In this document: one piece after another, positions 26,279 to 36,105 of the stretch
Layout of the letters: every line of letters starts with the position of its first letter
Position numbering within the stretch: position 1 is the stretch's first letter
Notes under the pieces: model-generated
The model's database searches: none
What the model was told of the DNA's origin: nothing
The model's input: the letters and a program-made list of their open reading frames with translations, nothing else
NCBI GenBank assembly: GCA_900318995.1
Contig: ONMR01000007.1
Location: 32,116-96,115 of the forward strand
Length of the DNA stretch: 64,000 bases
Direction of reading: 5' to 3'
Origin: an uncultured Prevotellaceae bacterium
GTDB taxonomy: Bacteria; Bacteroidota; Bacteroidia; Bacteroidales; Bacteroidaceae
Made by a program: the position numbers and the translations under genes

Positions 26279-27622
26279 ATGATAAAGATGGATTCAACAG
26301 ACGGCAAAAGGAGATCTTCACTGTTACAGAAGAATATTCTGGCATCATTCCTGATCAAGGGATGGTCTGCCGTTATTGTATTTCTTCTGACGCCGGTCAC
26401 CCTTAAGTGCCTTGGCGATTACACCAACGGGGTGTGGCTTACCATAAGCAGTGTCATGCTATGGATAGATAACCTGGATATAGGTCTTGGCAACGGCCTG
26501 CGTAACAGACTGGCCATTTATATGGCTCATGACGACAGGGAGCATGCCCGATCGCTCATATCATCGACATTTGCCATGCTCACCTATATCATTATACCGG
26601 CCATGCTCATATTGATAGCATTGGTCTGGATATGCAACACCTACAGTCTGTTCAATGTGGACAGTGATATTATCAATAACCTTGACACAGTTTTAACCGT
26701 AACTGTTATCATGGTTTGCAGTACATTCATATTCAAGCTGACAGGTAATTTCTATATGGGTATGCAGTTGCCGGCAGTAAGCAATATGCTTGTAGCTGCC
26801 GGACAGACGCTGGCCTACATCGGCACCTTGATACTGTATCGGAGCGGCAGCCATTCACTGATGCATATAGCCCTGGTCAACACCGTTGCGCCGTTGATAA
26901 CCTATCTTATTGCGTATCCTGTGACATTCTGTTTCAAGTATCCCGAACTAAGGCCGTCAGTTAAGCTGGTGAACATAAAAGAGGCGAAAGAGGTCATGTC
27001 TGTGGGAGTGCAGTTTTTTGCCATACAGATATCAAGCGTTGTGCTTTTCATGACATCGAATCTGCTTATATCTAAGTTGTTCGATCCTTCTATGGTAACC
27101 CCGTACGGGATAGCGTACCGATATTTCAGTATTCTGCTGGTGGCTTTCACCGTAATATGTATGCCGTTCTGGAATGCAACCACCGATGCCTATGAACGTA
27201 ACGACATGGAGTGGATACGCCGTGCCACAAGGAAACTTCGTATACTGACTATAGCTATTTTCATAGGTATGATTGTCATGATTGCGGTATCCCCGTTTGT
27301 CTATTCAATATGGATCGGTCCGGATGTGAATGTTGACATACGTTTGAGCATAGGTATGGCTGTATATATCTTTATACTTATTTACAGTATGCGCTACAGT
27401 TATTTCATCAACGGCATAGGCAAGCTCAGGATTCAGCTTGTTTTTACCGTTTCGGCCGCAGTGGTGTTCATACCGGCGGCCTATGCGGCAGTAAGGTGGT
27501 CACATGACCTGATCTGGTTCATAGCTGTGATGTGCCTGGTCAACCTGCCGGGTATGATAGCCAACAGGATTCAGTTTTACAGACTCATTAACGGAAAGGC
27601 TAAGGGTATATGGAACAAATAG
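26279..27622 (+). CDS. Wzx-type polysaccharide flippase
   Basis: A 447-residue protein with about 12 membrane helices, opening with SLLQKNILASFLIKGWSAVIVFLLTPVTLKCLGDYTNGVWLT, the typical beginning of the MOP-superfamily polysaccharide transporters (LGxxxxGxW). It should flip undecaprenyl-linked repeat units to the periplasmic face for the polymerase encoded upstream. A 68-nt non-coding gap precedes it. ATG 26279 and ATG 26288 are both possible starts. Confidence 0.88.
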   Translation: MIKMDSTDGKRRSSLLQKNILASFLIKGWSAVIVFLLTPVTLKCLGDYTNGVWLTISSVMLWIDNLDIGLGNGLRNRLAIYMAHDDREHARSLISSTFAMLTYIIIPAMLILIALVWICNTYSLFNVDSDIINNLDTVLTVTVIMVCSTFIFKLTGNFYMGMQLPAVSNMLVAAGQTLAYIGTLILYRSGSHSLMHIALVNTVAPLITYLIAYPVTFCFKYPELRPSVKLVNIKEAKEVMSVGVQFFAIQISSVVLFMTSNLLISKLFDPSMVTPYGIAYRYFSILLVAFTVICMPFWNATTDAYERNDMEWIRRATRKLRILTIAIFIGMIVMIAVSPFVYSIWIGPDVNVDIRLSIGMAVYIFILIYSMRYSYFINGIGKLRIQLVFTVSAAVVFIPAAYAAVRWSHDLIWFIAVMCLVNLPGMIANRIQFYRLINGKAKGIWNK

Positions 27623-27670
27623 TTATGGCATACCCGTCACTCATTGGCAAGTTTCAATAACAAAAGACAG

Positions 27671-28567
27671 ATGGACGTATCCGTAATCATAGTAAACTAC
27701 AATACACTACATGTCTTGCTTCCGTGTCTGGACAGCATCATGGAACATACCGGCGGCATCTCATTTGAGATTATCGTTGTTGACAACGGCTCAACCGACG
27801 GGTCGGCAGAGACTTTGTCAAAAGATGAAAGGATACGCTTTGTTCAGGCCGGCTCGAACCTGGGATTCGGAAAGGCAAATAACCTGGGACTGACGTTGGC
27901 CCGGGGAGAGTATATATTCTTTCTGAATTCGGATACACTGCTCGGAAATAATGCCATAGGGATTATGCTTGGTTTTGCCCGTCAGTATAAGGGAAGGCTG
28001 GGCGCGTTGGGATGTATTCTGCAGGACCGGCAGGGGGAAAGGATACACTCATACGGAAAATTCCCGCGCATGAGAGATGACTTCAGGAAATATATTCTGA
28101 CACCTATACAGAAAGGACTTCATATGTATCACCAGCCCGCAACCGCTTATCCTGACAAATGGATGAAAGTGGACTATGTTACAGGGGCTGACCTGTTTGT
28201 GAGCCGTAAGGTGTTGGATGAGTGCGGAGCTTTCAATCCTGCATTCTTTATGTATTATGAGGAGTCAGAGATGGAACTCAGATTCTGCCGCAAGGGTTAT
28301 GACAATGTACTTATGGATGGTCCTGCAATCATTCATCTTGAGGGTGAGGGAGGCAAGGACGGTTGTTCTTCAAGATTCCTGAGAGACAATATCAGGCAAC
28401 AGAAGAGTGAATATATCTACTATAAGCTTACGGAACCGCGGATAAAGTATTATATTTATCGGATAATACACCCGATATTGAGACAGACGGTATGGTTCAA
28501 TCCCAACATCTCAATGGGTGACAAGTGGAAGTTGGTAAAACAACTGTTTGTATCAATCAAACTATAA
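27671..28567 (+). CDS. Glycosyltransferase family 2, rhamnosyltransferase-like
   Basis: A 298-residue GT-A enzyme. MDVSVIIVNYNT opens the nucleotide-binding domain, EIIVVDNGSTDGS carries the first acidic motif and FFLNSDT the metal-binding DxD-type motif. The middle GADLFVSRKVLDECGAFNPAFFMYYEESEMELRFC is characteristic of WbbL-like rhamnosyltransferases. It adds one sugar of the repeat unit on the cytoplasmic face. The first ATG in frame is 27671; upstream only a TTG extension exists. No membrane segment is needed or seen. Confidence 0.88.
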   Translation: MDVSVIIVNYNTLHVLLPCLDSIMEHTGGISFEIIVVDNGSTDGSAETLSKDERIRFVQAGSNLGFGKANNLGLTLARGEYIFFLNSDTLLGNNAIGIMLGFARQYKGRLGALGCILQDRQGERIHSYGKFPRMRDDFRKYILTPIQKGLHMYHQPATAYPDKWMKVDYVTGADLFVSRKVLDECGAFNPAFFMYYEESEMELRFCRKGYDNVLMDGPAIIHLEGEGGKDGCSSRFLRDNIRQQKSEYIYYKLTEPRIKYYIYRIIHPILRQTVWFNPNISMGDKWKLVKQLFVSIKL

Positions 28568-28572
28568 ATGGT

Positions 28573-30777
28573 ATGAATATCCTTGCGGACGGTCGGATCT
28601 GGTCACTTTACTCAGCCGGTGTCGGTACTTTCTTTACGAGTGCCATATTGGAGTGGGCTCATCAAAGTGCTGATGACACCTTCTACATAATTGTTCCGAA
28701 AGGCATTGATGACAGATACGAGCTCTCTGACATGCCTCCAAACATAAAACTGTTGGATTATACCGGCCGTTTTCCCGCCTTCCTTCCGAATATCATCACT
28801 CTGCAACTGATTGTGCCGAGACTTTGCCGCAAGTTGCGCATAGACATGTACTATTCGCCGGTTCCGAATCTGCCGCTCATGATTCCTTCAAGGGTTAAGA
28901 CTCTTGTTACGGTTCACGATGTGGTCAATATCGAGATGCCTCATACCATGTCATGGACCAACAGGCTGGCAACTGCTTTTTCATTCGGACGGTCAGTGCG
29001 CAGAGCCTCCTACCTATGGACCAATTCCGAGTATACCCGTTCAAAGGTTGAGGAGTACTTTCCAAAACGCAGGGCCGGGAATATAATTGTGGGTGATGCC
29101 TTGGACCGTAAGGTCTTCTATCCCAGGGCCATTACTGATGATGCTGTCAGGAATTTGAAAAAAAGATATGGTATTACGGGAAAATTCATCCTGTTCGTCG
29201 GATCACTGGAGCCCCGCAAGAACCTTCAGTTCCTGCTCAGTATCATAGGGGACTTATACCGTGAAAATGGGATACAACTGGTGGTTGTAGGTGCCAAGAG
29301 ATGGAAAGAGTCAAATCTTAGAGCTGTCATTGAGGATCCCGGCTTTCCAAGGGAGAGTACTGTTTTATGCGGGTATCTAAGTAATGAAGAGCTGGCTACT
29401 CTCTACAGTATGGCGGACTGTTATGTTTCGGCATCTTTTATGGAAGGATTCGGAATGCCGCAGCTGGAGGCTTTGATGTGTGGCTGTCCGGTTGTTACTG
29501 CTGACAATACAGCCATGACCGAGGTGGCAATGTCAAAGGATGCAGCTTTCCTGGTTGACGGATATGATCCCGAGATATGGAAACATACAATATTGCAGGT
29601 CGTAAATAACAAGCCAAAAGTCAGTCCCGGCCAACTGGACCAATATGACTGGAGTCTTATAATAAGCAGATTGCGAGCTCACATATGTGACACGAATAGT
29701 ATGTTATATATCAACGGAAGGTTTCTTACCCAGCCCATGACTGGAGTGGAACGTTTTGCATACAGCATTTGTGTTGCGATGGCTGAATCGGGAAAGTCAT
29801 TTGCTGTGATATGTCCGAAAGGTCCAATCCGTAAAGAGTATGATGTAAGCAGACTGAACATAATTCATTACGGATTTGGAGGGTCGCATTTCTGGGAACA
29901 GTGTGTCCTGCCTTGGTTTTTTGCAGGCAAGAAGGATTATATGCTCCTGAGCCTTACAGGTTTGGGCACGATACTGATGAGAAATAAGATCATGACCATA
30001 CATGATCTGTCATTCCTGAGGTCCCCGTCATGGTTCTCCCGTAAATACTACTGGTACTATAGGTTTATGACTCCGCTGGCCGTCCGTACATCCAGTCATA
30101 TCCTTACTGTCAGTGAATTCTCAAAGTCTGAGATACTGCATTTCTATCCGTTCCTCAGTGATGATAAGGTGAGTGTGATCTATAGCGCAATAAACAGCAA
30201 CCTCTTTAGGAGAGATAACTCTGTCCCTGCTGCCAAAGAGCGTTTTGTACTGACAGTATCATCAATAGACCCGCGTAAGAATTTTGCACGTCTGCTTGAG
30301 GCTTATAATGGTATAAAAGGCACAAAGCTCTATATAGTAGGTAATTACAATCAGATATTCCAGAAACAGGATGATTTGTTTCAGGACAGAAATGATGTAA
30401 AGTTCCTTGGCCGGGCATCGGACAGGGAGTTGCTGGAACTCTATAATCAGGCAGTCTGTTTTGTCCTGCCTTCCCTTTATGAGGGTTTCGGACTTCCTCC
30501 GCTTGAGGCTATGGCATGCGGATGTCCTGTGTTGGTATCAGACATACCGGTAGAGAGGGAGATCTGTGCCGATGCCGCCCGTTATTTCAATCCTTATAGT
30601 GTTGAGGATATCAGGAGGAGTATACGTGAACAGCTTGAGTGTGATGATTCAACCAGGAATGAGCAGATAGAGAGAGGTTTTTCAAATATCACCCGTTTCT
30701 CATGGCGGCGGTCTGCAGGTATAATAATTGAGATAGTTGAAAAATTGCATTGCAGGCAGGAAAAACGCAACAAATAA
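28573..30777 (+). CDS. Tandem GT4-GT4 bifunctional glycosyltransferase
   Basis: A 734-residue protein made of two complete family 4 modules. Module 1 (about 1-365) has VGSLEPRKNLQFLL and the EX7E motif in FMEGFGMPQLEALMCGCPV. Module 2 (about 375-734) has VSSIDPRKNFARLLEAY and LYEGFGLPPLEAMACGCPV. Each resembles the mannosyl/rhamnosyl branch of GT4 (GT-B fold, retaining). The chain probably adds two successive sugars to the lipid-linked repeat unit. ATG 28573 starts 5 nt after the upstream stop. Single-module GT4 enzymes are normally about 370 residues, and no stop or frameshift separates the modules. Confidence 0.88.
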   Translation: MNILADGRIWSLYSAGVGTFFTSAILEWAHQSADDTFYIIVPKGIDDRYELSDMPPNIKLLDYTGRFPAFLPNIITLQLIVPRLCRKLRIDMYYSPVPNLPLMIPSRVKTLVTVHDVVNIEMPHTMSWTNRLATAFSFGRSVRRASYLWTNSEYTRSKVEEYFPKRRAGNIIVGDALDRKVFYPRAITDDAVRNLKKRYGITGKFILFVGSLEPRKNLQFLLSIIGDLYRENGIQLVVVGAKRWKESNLRAVIEDPGFPRESTVLCGYLSNEELATLYSMADCYVSASFMEGFGMPQLEALMCGCPVVTADNTAMTEVAMSKDAAFLVDGYDPEIWKHTILQVVNNKPKVSPGQLDQYDWSLIISRLRAHICDTNSMLYINGRFLTQPMTGVERFAYSICVAMAESGKSFAVICPKGPIRKEYDVSRLNIIHYGFGGSHFWEQCVLPWFFAGKKDYMLLSLTGLGTILMRNKIMTIHDLSFLRSPSWFSRKYYWYYRFMTPLAVRTSSHILTVSEFSKSEILHFYPFLSDDKVSVIYSAINSNLFRRDNSVPAAKERFVLTVSSIDPRKNFARLLEAYNGIKGTKLYIVGNYNQIFQKQDDLFQDRNDVKFLGRASDRELLELYNQAVCFVLPSLYEGFGLPPLEAMACGCPVLVSDIPVEREICADAARYFNPYSVEDIRRSIREQLECDDSTRNEQIERGFSNITRFSWRRSAGIIIEIVEKLHCRQEKRNK

Positions 30778-30810
30778 AGTCAGGACACGTTATAAAGAAA
30801 ACGGATACGG

Positions 30811-31941
30811 ATGAAAAAGACTCTGCTTCATATAACCAAATACTACTATCCGGTAGAGGGTGGTATAGAGACAGTTACCAAGTATCTGGTTGACGGAATG
30901 GAGTCTTTTGAAAGCTCTGTGGTCTGTTTCGGTCAGGAAGGCAAGACGGTTACAGATACCATTGACGGAGTAAAAGTATACCGTATCGCCCCGTTTATCA
31001 GAATATCCAGCCAGGATATTGCCTTCTCATACAGGAGACGTCTTAAGATGATTCTTGATGAGATAAAGCCCGACATCATTGTTCTGCATTGTCCAAATCC
31101 TTTTCTATACCCAATAACTGCGTCTCTTAAGCCCAAGAACGCCAAACTGGTTCTTCTTTGGCATTCCGACATACTTGGAAAGGGGTTGTTGTACCGTCTG
31201 GTTGCCGGCGCTGAGAAGCGTATCCTGAAGGCATCGGACCTGATAATTGCCACAAGTCCCAACTATATAGATCCCGGCAGTCCCATATACAGGTTCAGGG
31301 ACAAGACAGAGGTGGCTCCAAATGGTATCAAAGACAGGGATTTTGAACTCTGCCCGACAGATAATGAGAGGATAGAGGAGATACGGCGTATGTATGGCGG
31401 CAGGAAGATAATATTCTTTGTGGGCCGTCATGTGAAATACAAGGGTATCAATTATCTGATAGAGGCCGAAAAATACATCAAGTCCGACTGTGTGATACTG
31501 ATAGGCGGACGCGGACCGGAAACGGAAAGGCTCAAAAAGCTGAGCAAGTCAGAACGTATTCATTTCATAGGGAAAGTGCCGCCGTCGGATTTGAAATGTT
31601 ATTATTACGCATCGGATATTTTCGGATTTACATCATGCAGCAAGCAGGAGGCGTTCGGTGTCGCTTTGGCCGAGGCCATGTACTGTGGTTGTGTTCCGGT
31701 TACATTTACTATAGATGGTTCTGGGGTGAATTGGGTCTCATTAAAGGGAGAGACAGGTGAGGAGGTCGCTTTAGGCGATACCCGCGCATACGCGGAAGCA
31801 GTTGACAGGCTGCTGGATAATCCTGAACTATACGATCGGTATTCCCGGGCAGGAAGGGATAGAATATCCCGGTATTTTACATGCGGTCGGGCTGTTGAAG
31901 TGACTGAAGCCCTTTTACAGCGCCTTCTTGAAACTGAGTGA
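30811..31941 (+). CDS. Glycosyltransferase family 4
   Basis: A 376-residue GT-B enzyme. The N-terminal donor-independent domain begins LLHITKYYYPVEGGIETVTKYL; the C-terminal domain shows FFVGRHVKYKGINYLIEA and the EX7E motif in KQEAFGVALAEAMYCGCVPV. It should transfer a hexose to the growing repeat unit. It is the last plus-strand glycosyltransferase of the cluster and ends 5 nt before the convergent epimerase gene. Confidence 0.88.
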   Translation: MKKTLLHITKYYYPVEGGIETVTKYLVDGMESFESSVVCFGQEGKTVTDTIDGVKVYRIAPFIRISSQDIAFSYRRRLKMILDEIKPDIIVLHCPNPFLYPITASLKPKNAKLVLLWHSDILGKGLLYRLVAGAEKRILKASDLIIATSPNYIDPGSPIYRFRDKTEVAPNGIKDRDFELCPTDNERIEEIRRMYGGRKIIFFVGRHVKYKGINYLIEAEKYIKSDCVILIGGRGPETERLKKLSKSERIHFIGKVPPSDLKCYYYASDIFGFTSCSKQEAFGVALAEAMYCGCVPVTFTIDGSGVNWVSLKGETGEEVALGDTRAYAEAVDRLLDNPELYDRYSRAGRDRISRYFTCGRAVEVTEALLQRLLETE

Positions 31942-31946
31942 CGTTT

Positions 31947-32933
31947 TTATTCTGACTCAAAGGAGATGTCATCCGTCCTGGGATGGATAAACTCAAACTC
32001 CATGGTTCTTGTCAGACCCTCTGACAATGTGTATGGCGGTACAAAGCCTGTGTTGTGGGCTTTTGTCGAGTCATATTGGGTAGTGGAACAGTATTTTTTA
32101 ATCCGGACGGAACTGATGGTCGGTTTGATCCTGAAGATGAATGCAATGGCATCAAAAAAATATCCTCCGGCCATTCCTATCCAGTAGGGAAGTCTTACTG
32201 AAGGCAGTCTTTTTCCAAGCGTCCTGCATACCAACTCCGTGAGATGGTTCATGTCAAGGTCGGGCTTGTCTACGTAGTTGAATACGTTATAACCATCGGT
32301 TATATTGTCAATCATATACTTGACGAAAGCAACCACATTGCCTACGTAGGCCATTGATTTGACATTTGTACCCTTGCCAACATTGATGAAATAGCCTTTA
32401 GCCAGGTTGTTCAGAAGATTGTAGACATTACCCCTGTTGCGCTCTCCGAATATCACGGTGGGACGTATTACATCAATATTCCAGTCATTGTGTGTCTTGT
32501 ACCACTCCTGAACTAAAGTCTCAGCCTGCCACTTGGACTTGCCGTAATGGTTGAACGGATCGGCGGTGAAAGATTCATCGGGATTGTCCTTGTTGAGCCC
32601 GTAGATTGCTACAGACGAAAAGAACAGAAGACGTTTCACTCCGTTTCTTTCCATGGCATTCAGAACATTCCTCATACCGTTCACGTTGGTCTGGTAATAT
32701 AAAGAAGTGGGTGTGACGTCATCCCTGTGTTTGGCTGCCAGAAGCACTACCATGTCGGTACCGGACAGGAGAGAATCCATCTGCTGGGGGTCACGAACAT
32801 CACCGTAGACTGTCAGTTCCGGAAAAAAATGGCTGGCTTCCAGGTCGATGTTCCTTAGCTCATGCTCATTTCTCAAAAGGTCAATAAGCCTTGTTCCTAC
32901 AAATCCTGATGCACCTATCAGAGTTATTCTCAT
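31947..32933 (-). CDS. NAD-dependent epimerase/dehydratase (extended SDR)
   Basis: A 328-residue extended short-chain dehydrogenase. The nucleotide-binding motif is GASGFVG at residues 8-14, the catalytic Ser/Thr region is LFFSSVAIYG, and the catalytic pair is in NHYGKSKWQAE (Tyr-X3-Lys). Family members epimerise or dehydrate nucleotide sugars; this one may supply a nucleotide-sugar donor for the polysaccharide. It is transcribed against the surrounding glycosyltransferases from its own promoter near 32954. A C-terminal hydrophobic stretch (YWIGMAGGYFFDAIAFIFRI) is unusual and may dock to the membrane. Confidence 0.85.
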   Translation of the reverse strand: MRITLIGASGFVGTRLIDLLRNEHELRNIDLEASHFFPELTVYGDVRDPQQMDSLLSGTDMVVLLAAKHRDDVTPTSLYYQTNVNGMRNVLNAMERNGVKRLLFFSSVAIYGLNKDNPDESFTADPFNHYGKSKWQAETLVQEWYKTHNDWNIDVIRPTVIFGERNRGNVYNLLNNLAKGYFINVGKGTNVKSMAYVGNVVAFVKYMIDNITDGYNVFNYVDKPDLDMNHLTELVCRTLGKRLPSVRLPYWIGMAGGYFFDAIAFIFRIKPTISSVRIKKYCSTTQYDSTKAHNTGFVPPYTLSEGLTRTMEFEFIHPRTDDISFESE

Positions 32934-32953
32934 CTCATCTCTCTTTTGGCATG

Positions 32954-32961
32954 CGAATATA
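32954..32961 (-). promoter_or_regulatory. -7-like element for the epimerase gene
   Basis: The minus strand reads TATATTCG about 20 nt before the epimerase start, the same TAnnTTcG variant seen at 9181 and 50644. The divergent promoter of the esterase gene lies 45 nt away. Confidence 0.45.
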
Positions 32962-33005
32962 GTGCTTTTTTTTTAACCTTACTTTAACATGTGCATCAAT
33001 AGCTC

Positions 33006-33013
33006 TATATTTG
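33006..33013 (+). promoter_or_regulatory. -7 promoter element for the CE1-like esterase
   Basis: TATATTTG, an exact TAnnTTTG match, lies 38 nt upstream of the ATG at 33052. A clear -33 TTG is not visible at the expected spacing. Confidence 0.6.
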
Positions 33014-33021
33014 TATTGTGA

Positions 33022-33957
<936 letters not shown>

Positions 33958-33979
33958 TTGACATAGAGGGAGATAATAC

Positions 33980-34032
33980 AATAGAGACGGCTCTTTCTGT
34001 ACACTCATGATACAGAAAGAACCGTCTCTATT
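33980..34032. repeat. Diverged GGGGAC-class palindrome, 22-bp stem
   Basis: Arms 33980-34001 and 34011-34032 pair at 21 of 22 positions around a 9-nt loop; the single C-A mismatch becomes a U-G pair in the minus-strand RNA. The core AGAGACGGCTCTT/AAGAACCGTCTCT resembles the GGGGACGGTTCTT core of the element at 5879. It lies 22 nt after the esterase stop and directly before the wzi promoter. Confidence 0.8.
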
Positions 34033-34033
34033 A

Positions 34034-34064
34034 TTGTGTTATTTCTTTTTTATGCCTATTTTTG
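34034..34064 (+). promoter_or_regulatory. Promoter of the wzi-like gene
   Basis: TTG at 34034-34036 and TATTTTTG at 34057-34064 are separated by 20 nt. The ATG at 34094 follows 29 nt later. The promoter overlaps the longer open frame, which is why the start at 34094 is preferred over 34007 or 34052. Confidence 0.6.
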
Positions 34065-34093
34065 AGAATCGTATTAGATCAACTGCTTCAGGG

Positions 34094-35662
34094 ATGCAAA
34101 ACGGTTTATTAAGAATCGTATGTTCAATGGTAATCCTTATAACCATACCATTGCATATGTCATCTCAAGACGATAACCGGTCATCGGGAAAACTAACCGA
34201 TGAGAACATGGTTTTCGGCTTTGAGTCGGCTGGCCTTTTGGGAAAAGGAGCTCATGCTCCCTTCTGGCATACATCCAACCGCCAGGGCTTGTCATCAATT
34301 GAGAAAGAGAGTGGGCTGATGCATTTTGCCGTATTAGGCAATATGTCATTGCTTAACGGAATGGAAGTGGATTATGGGCTGGATTTCGGGGCTGAGGCAA
34401 GCAGTAAGTCAAATATGTTTTTGCATCAGTTGTATGTGGATTTGAGATATAAACGGATTGGCTTGGATGTCGGAATGCAGGAACGTTGGGGGGAATTAAA
34501 GAATAGAGCATTGAGTACAGGCGGTCTTACCTGGTCCGGTAACAGCAAGCCCATTCCACAATTACGCATAGGTTTAACGGATTTTACCGGCATTCCATTC
34601 CTGGGAGGATGGTTCTCATTTAAAGGCCATGTAAGTTATGGCCGTTTGACAGATGACAAATGGAGAAAGAGTCAGGCTGAATGGGCAAACAACGGTGACA
34701 GATATACTGATGGTCTTCTTTTCCATAGTAAGGACTTTTTTTTAAGGTTTGGCGATGCATCCCGCTTTCCTTTAGAGGCTACAATAGGGCTTGAAATGTA
34801 TTCGGTTTTTGGAGGAACACTCCATAACCGGGAACTCAATAAGGATGATATAATTGATGAGTACAGGCTCCCTTCGGGTCCCGATGCATATCTGACTGCT
34901 CTACTCCCGTTCAATGATGTCGGGAATCAGGGTAAGGAGAATGGCAATATCCTGGGCAGTTGGCATCTGTCATTTGATTATCATGGGCAGGAATGGGGTG
35001 CCAGGGCATATTATGAGCATTTCTATGAAGACCATTCCAGTCTGCTGGGTATAGAATACAAGAGTGACCTTGAGGGTAACAATGATTTTATTTTCTACGG
35101 TTTCAGACGCAACTGGTTTGACGGTCTTTGGGGAATTGAAGTTAACCTGAAGGAGAGTTGGCCCGTCAGGAATGTGGTTCTTGAAGTCCTGAATACACGG
35201 GGTCAGTGCGGCCCTATATGTAAGGATTCGTTTTATCCCGTCCAAGAGGGGGTAGATGGCCGTGACGGCATGTACAATCATGAATTATATGATTCATACA
35301 GTATGTCCGGATATAATATAGGCAGTCCTATACTTATATCTCCGGTATATAATAAAGACTATAACCAACGTCTGCGCAGTAACCGCGTGCTTATGTATCA
35401 TTTGGGCATTGACGGCAGTTGGGCCGACAAATGGGAATATAGGGCGTTGTTTACAAATACCACTCATTGGGGTACATATGACGATCCGTTAAATGAGATT
35501 CAGAGGGTTACCAGCTGCCTGCTTGAAGGTTCCTATCGTATAGGCGATGAATACGGATGGAAAATCGGACTCTCGGTCGGGTTTGATTTTAACGACGGAG
35601 ACCTGCTTGGTAATAACACCGGTGTTATGGTAACACTTTCAAAATTGTGGAAAATACTATGA
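34094..35662 (+). CDS. Wzi-family capsule assembly outer-membrane protein
   Basis: A 522-residue predicted outer-membrane beta-barrel. MQNGLLRIVCSMVILITIPLHMSSQ is a signal peptide. The Wzi-family pattern follows: FGFESAGLLGKGAHAPFWHTSNRQG, the amphipathic strands around MEVDYGLDFGAEAS, and AGxxxxRWGELKN-like QERWGELKNRALSTGGLTWSGNSKPIPQ. Wzi proteins hold capsule or exopolysaccharide at the cell surface. This supports reading the whole 19814-36096 region as one capsule/exopolysaccharide locus. The chosen start fits the promoter at 34034-34064. It overlaps the following lipoprotein gene by 4 nt (ATGA). Confidence 0.88.
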   Translation: MQNGLLRIVCSMVILITIPLHMSSQDDNRSSGKLTDENMVFGFESAGLLGKGAHAPFWHTSNRQGLSSIEKESGLMHFAVLGNMSLLNGMEVDYGLDFGAEASSKSNMFLHQLYVDLRYKRIGLDVGMQERWGELKNRALSTGGLTWSGNSKPIPQLRIGLTDFTGIPFLGGWFSFKGHVSYGRLTDDKWRKSQAEWANNGDRYTDGLLFHSKDFFLRFGDASRFPLEATIGLEMYSVFGGTLHNRELNKDDIIDEYRLPSGPDAYLTALLPFNDVGNQGKENGNILGSWHLSFDYHGQEWGARAYYEHFYEDHSSLLGIEYKSDLEGNNDFIFYGFRRNWFDGLWGIEVNLKESWPVRNVVLEVLNTRGQCGPICKDSFYPVQEGVDGRDGMYNHELYDSYSMSGYNIGSPILISPVYNKDYNQRLRSNRVLMYHLGIDGSWADKWEYRALFTNTTHWGTYDDPLNEIQRVTSCLLEGSYRIGDEYGWKIGLSVGFDFNDGDLLGNNTGVMVTLSKLWKIL

Positions 35663-36096
35663 AGAAGACAGGAATAAAGGTTATCATATTGATTCTCATG
35701 GCGCTGTTGCAATCCTGTGAGAATGTTTTCCATAATGATAAACTGGATTATATGTGGAAACTGGACAGTCTTGAGTATCCTGATGGTGTTGACCTTTTTG
35801 GCAATACATGCTCTAAACAGTCCATTGATGGCGCCTGGTTCAGTTTTGCAAGGGATCTGGTAAAAGTGGAAGATAAGAGAAGCGGGCTATGCATAATTGG
35901 TATTCTGACGGATCATGGCGATCAGTTGACCTTTGATTTTTCAATGTATAATGATGACAACTGGCAGCCGATAGACAATGACCTTAAGATGATAGGAATA
36001 AAAGATAAGGTAACGAATTTCAATGTAATAGAGCTGAAAAGAGATAAGTTGGTACTTGAAAACAGCAAGGCTATTTTCAGGTTTACCAAATGGTAA
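35659..36096 (+). CDS. Small hypothetical lipoprotein
   Basis: A 145-residue lipoprotein: a short hydrophobic signal ends in LLQSC (Cys21). The mature part is acidic with alternating hydrophobic residues and looks beta-rich (GAWFSFARDLVKVED, QLTFDFSMY, KLVLENSKAIFRFTKW), similar in plan to the small lipocalin-like lipoproteins of Bacteroidetes, but I cannot assign a family. It is translationally coupled to the Wzi-like gene, so it may assist the outer-membrane step of capsule attachment. Confidence 0.75.
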   Translation: MKKTGIKVIILILMALLQSCENVFHNDKLDYMWKLDSLEYPDGVDLFGNTCSKQSIDGAWFSFARDLVKVEDKRSGLCIIGILTDHGDQLTFDFSMYNDDNWQPIDNDLKMIGIKDKVTNFNVIELKRDKLVLENSKAIFRFTKW

Positions 36097-36105
36097 AGTG
36101 AATTT

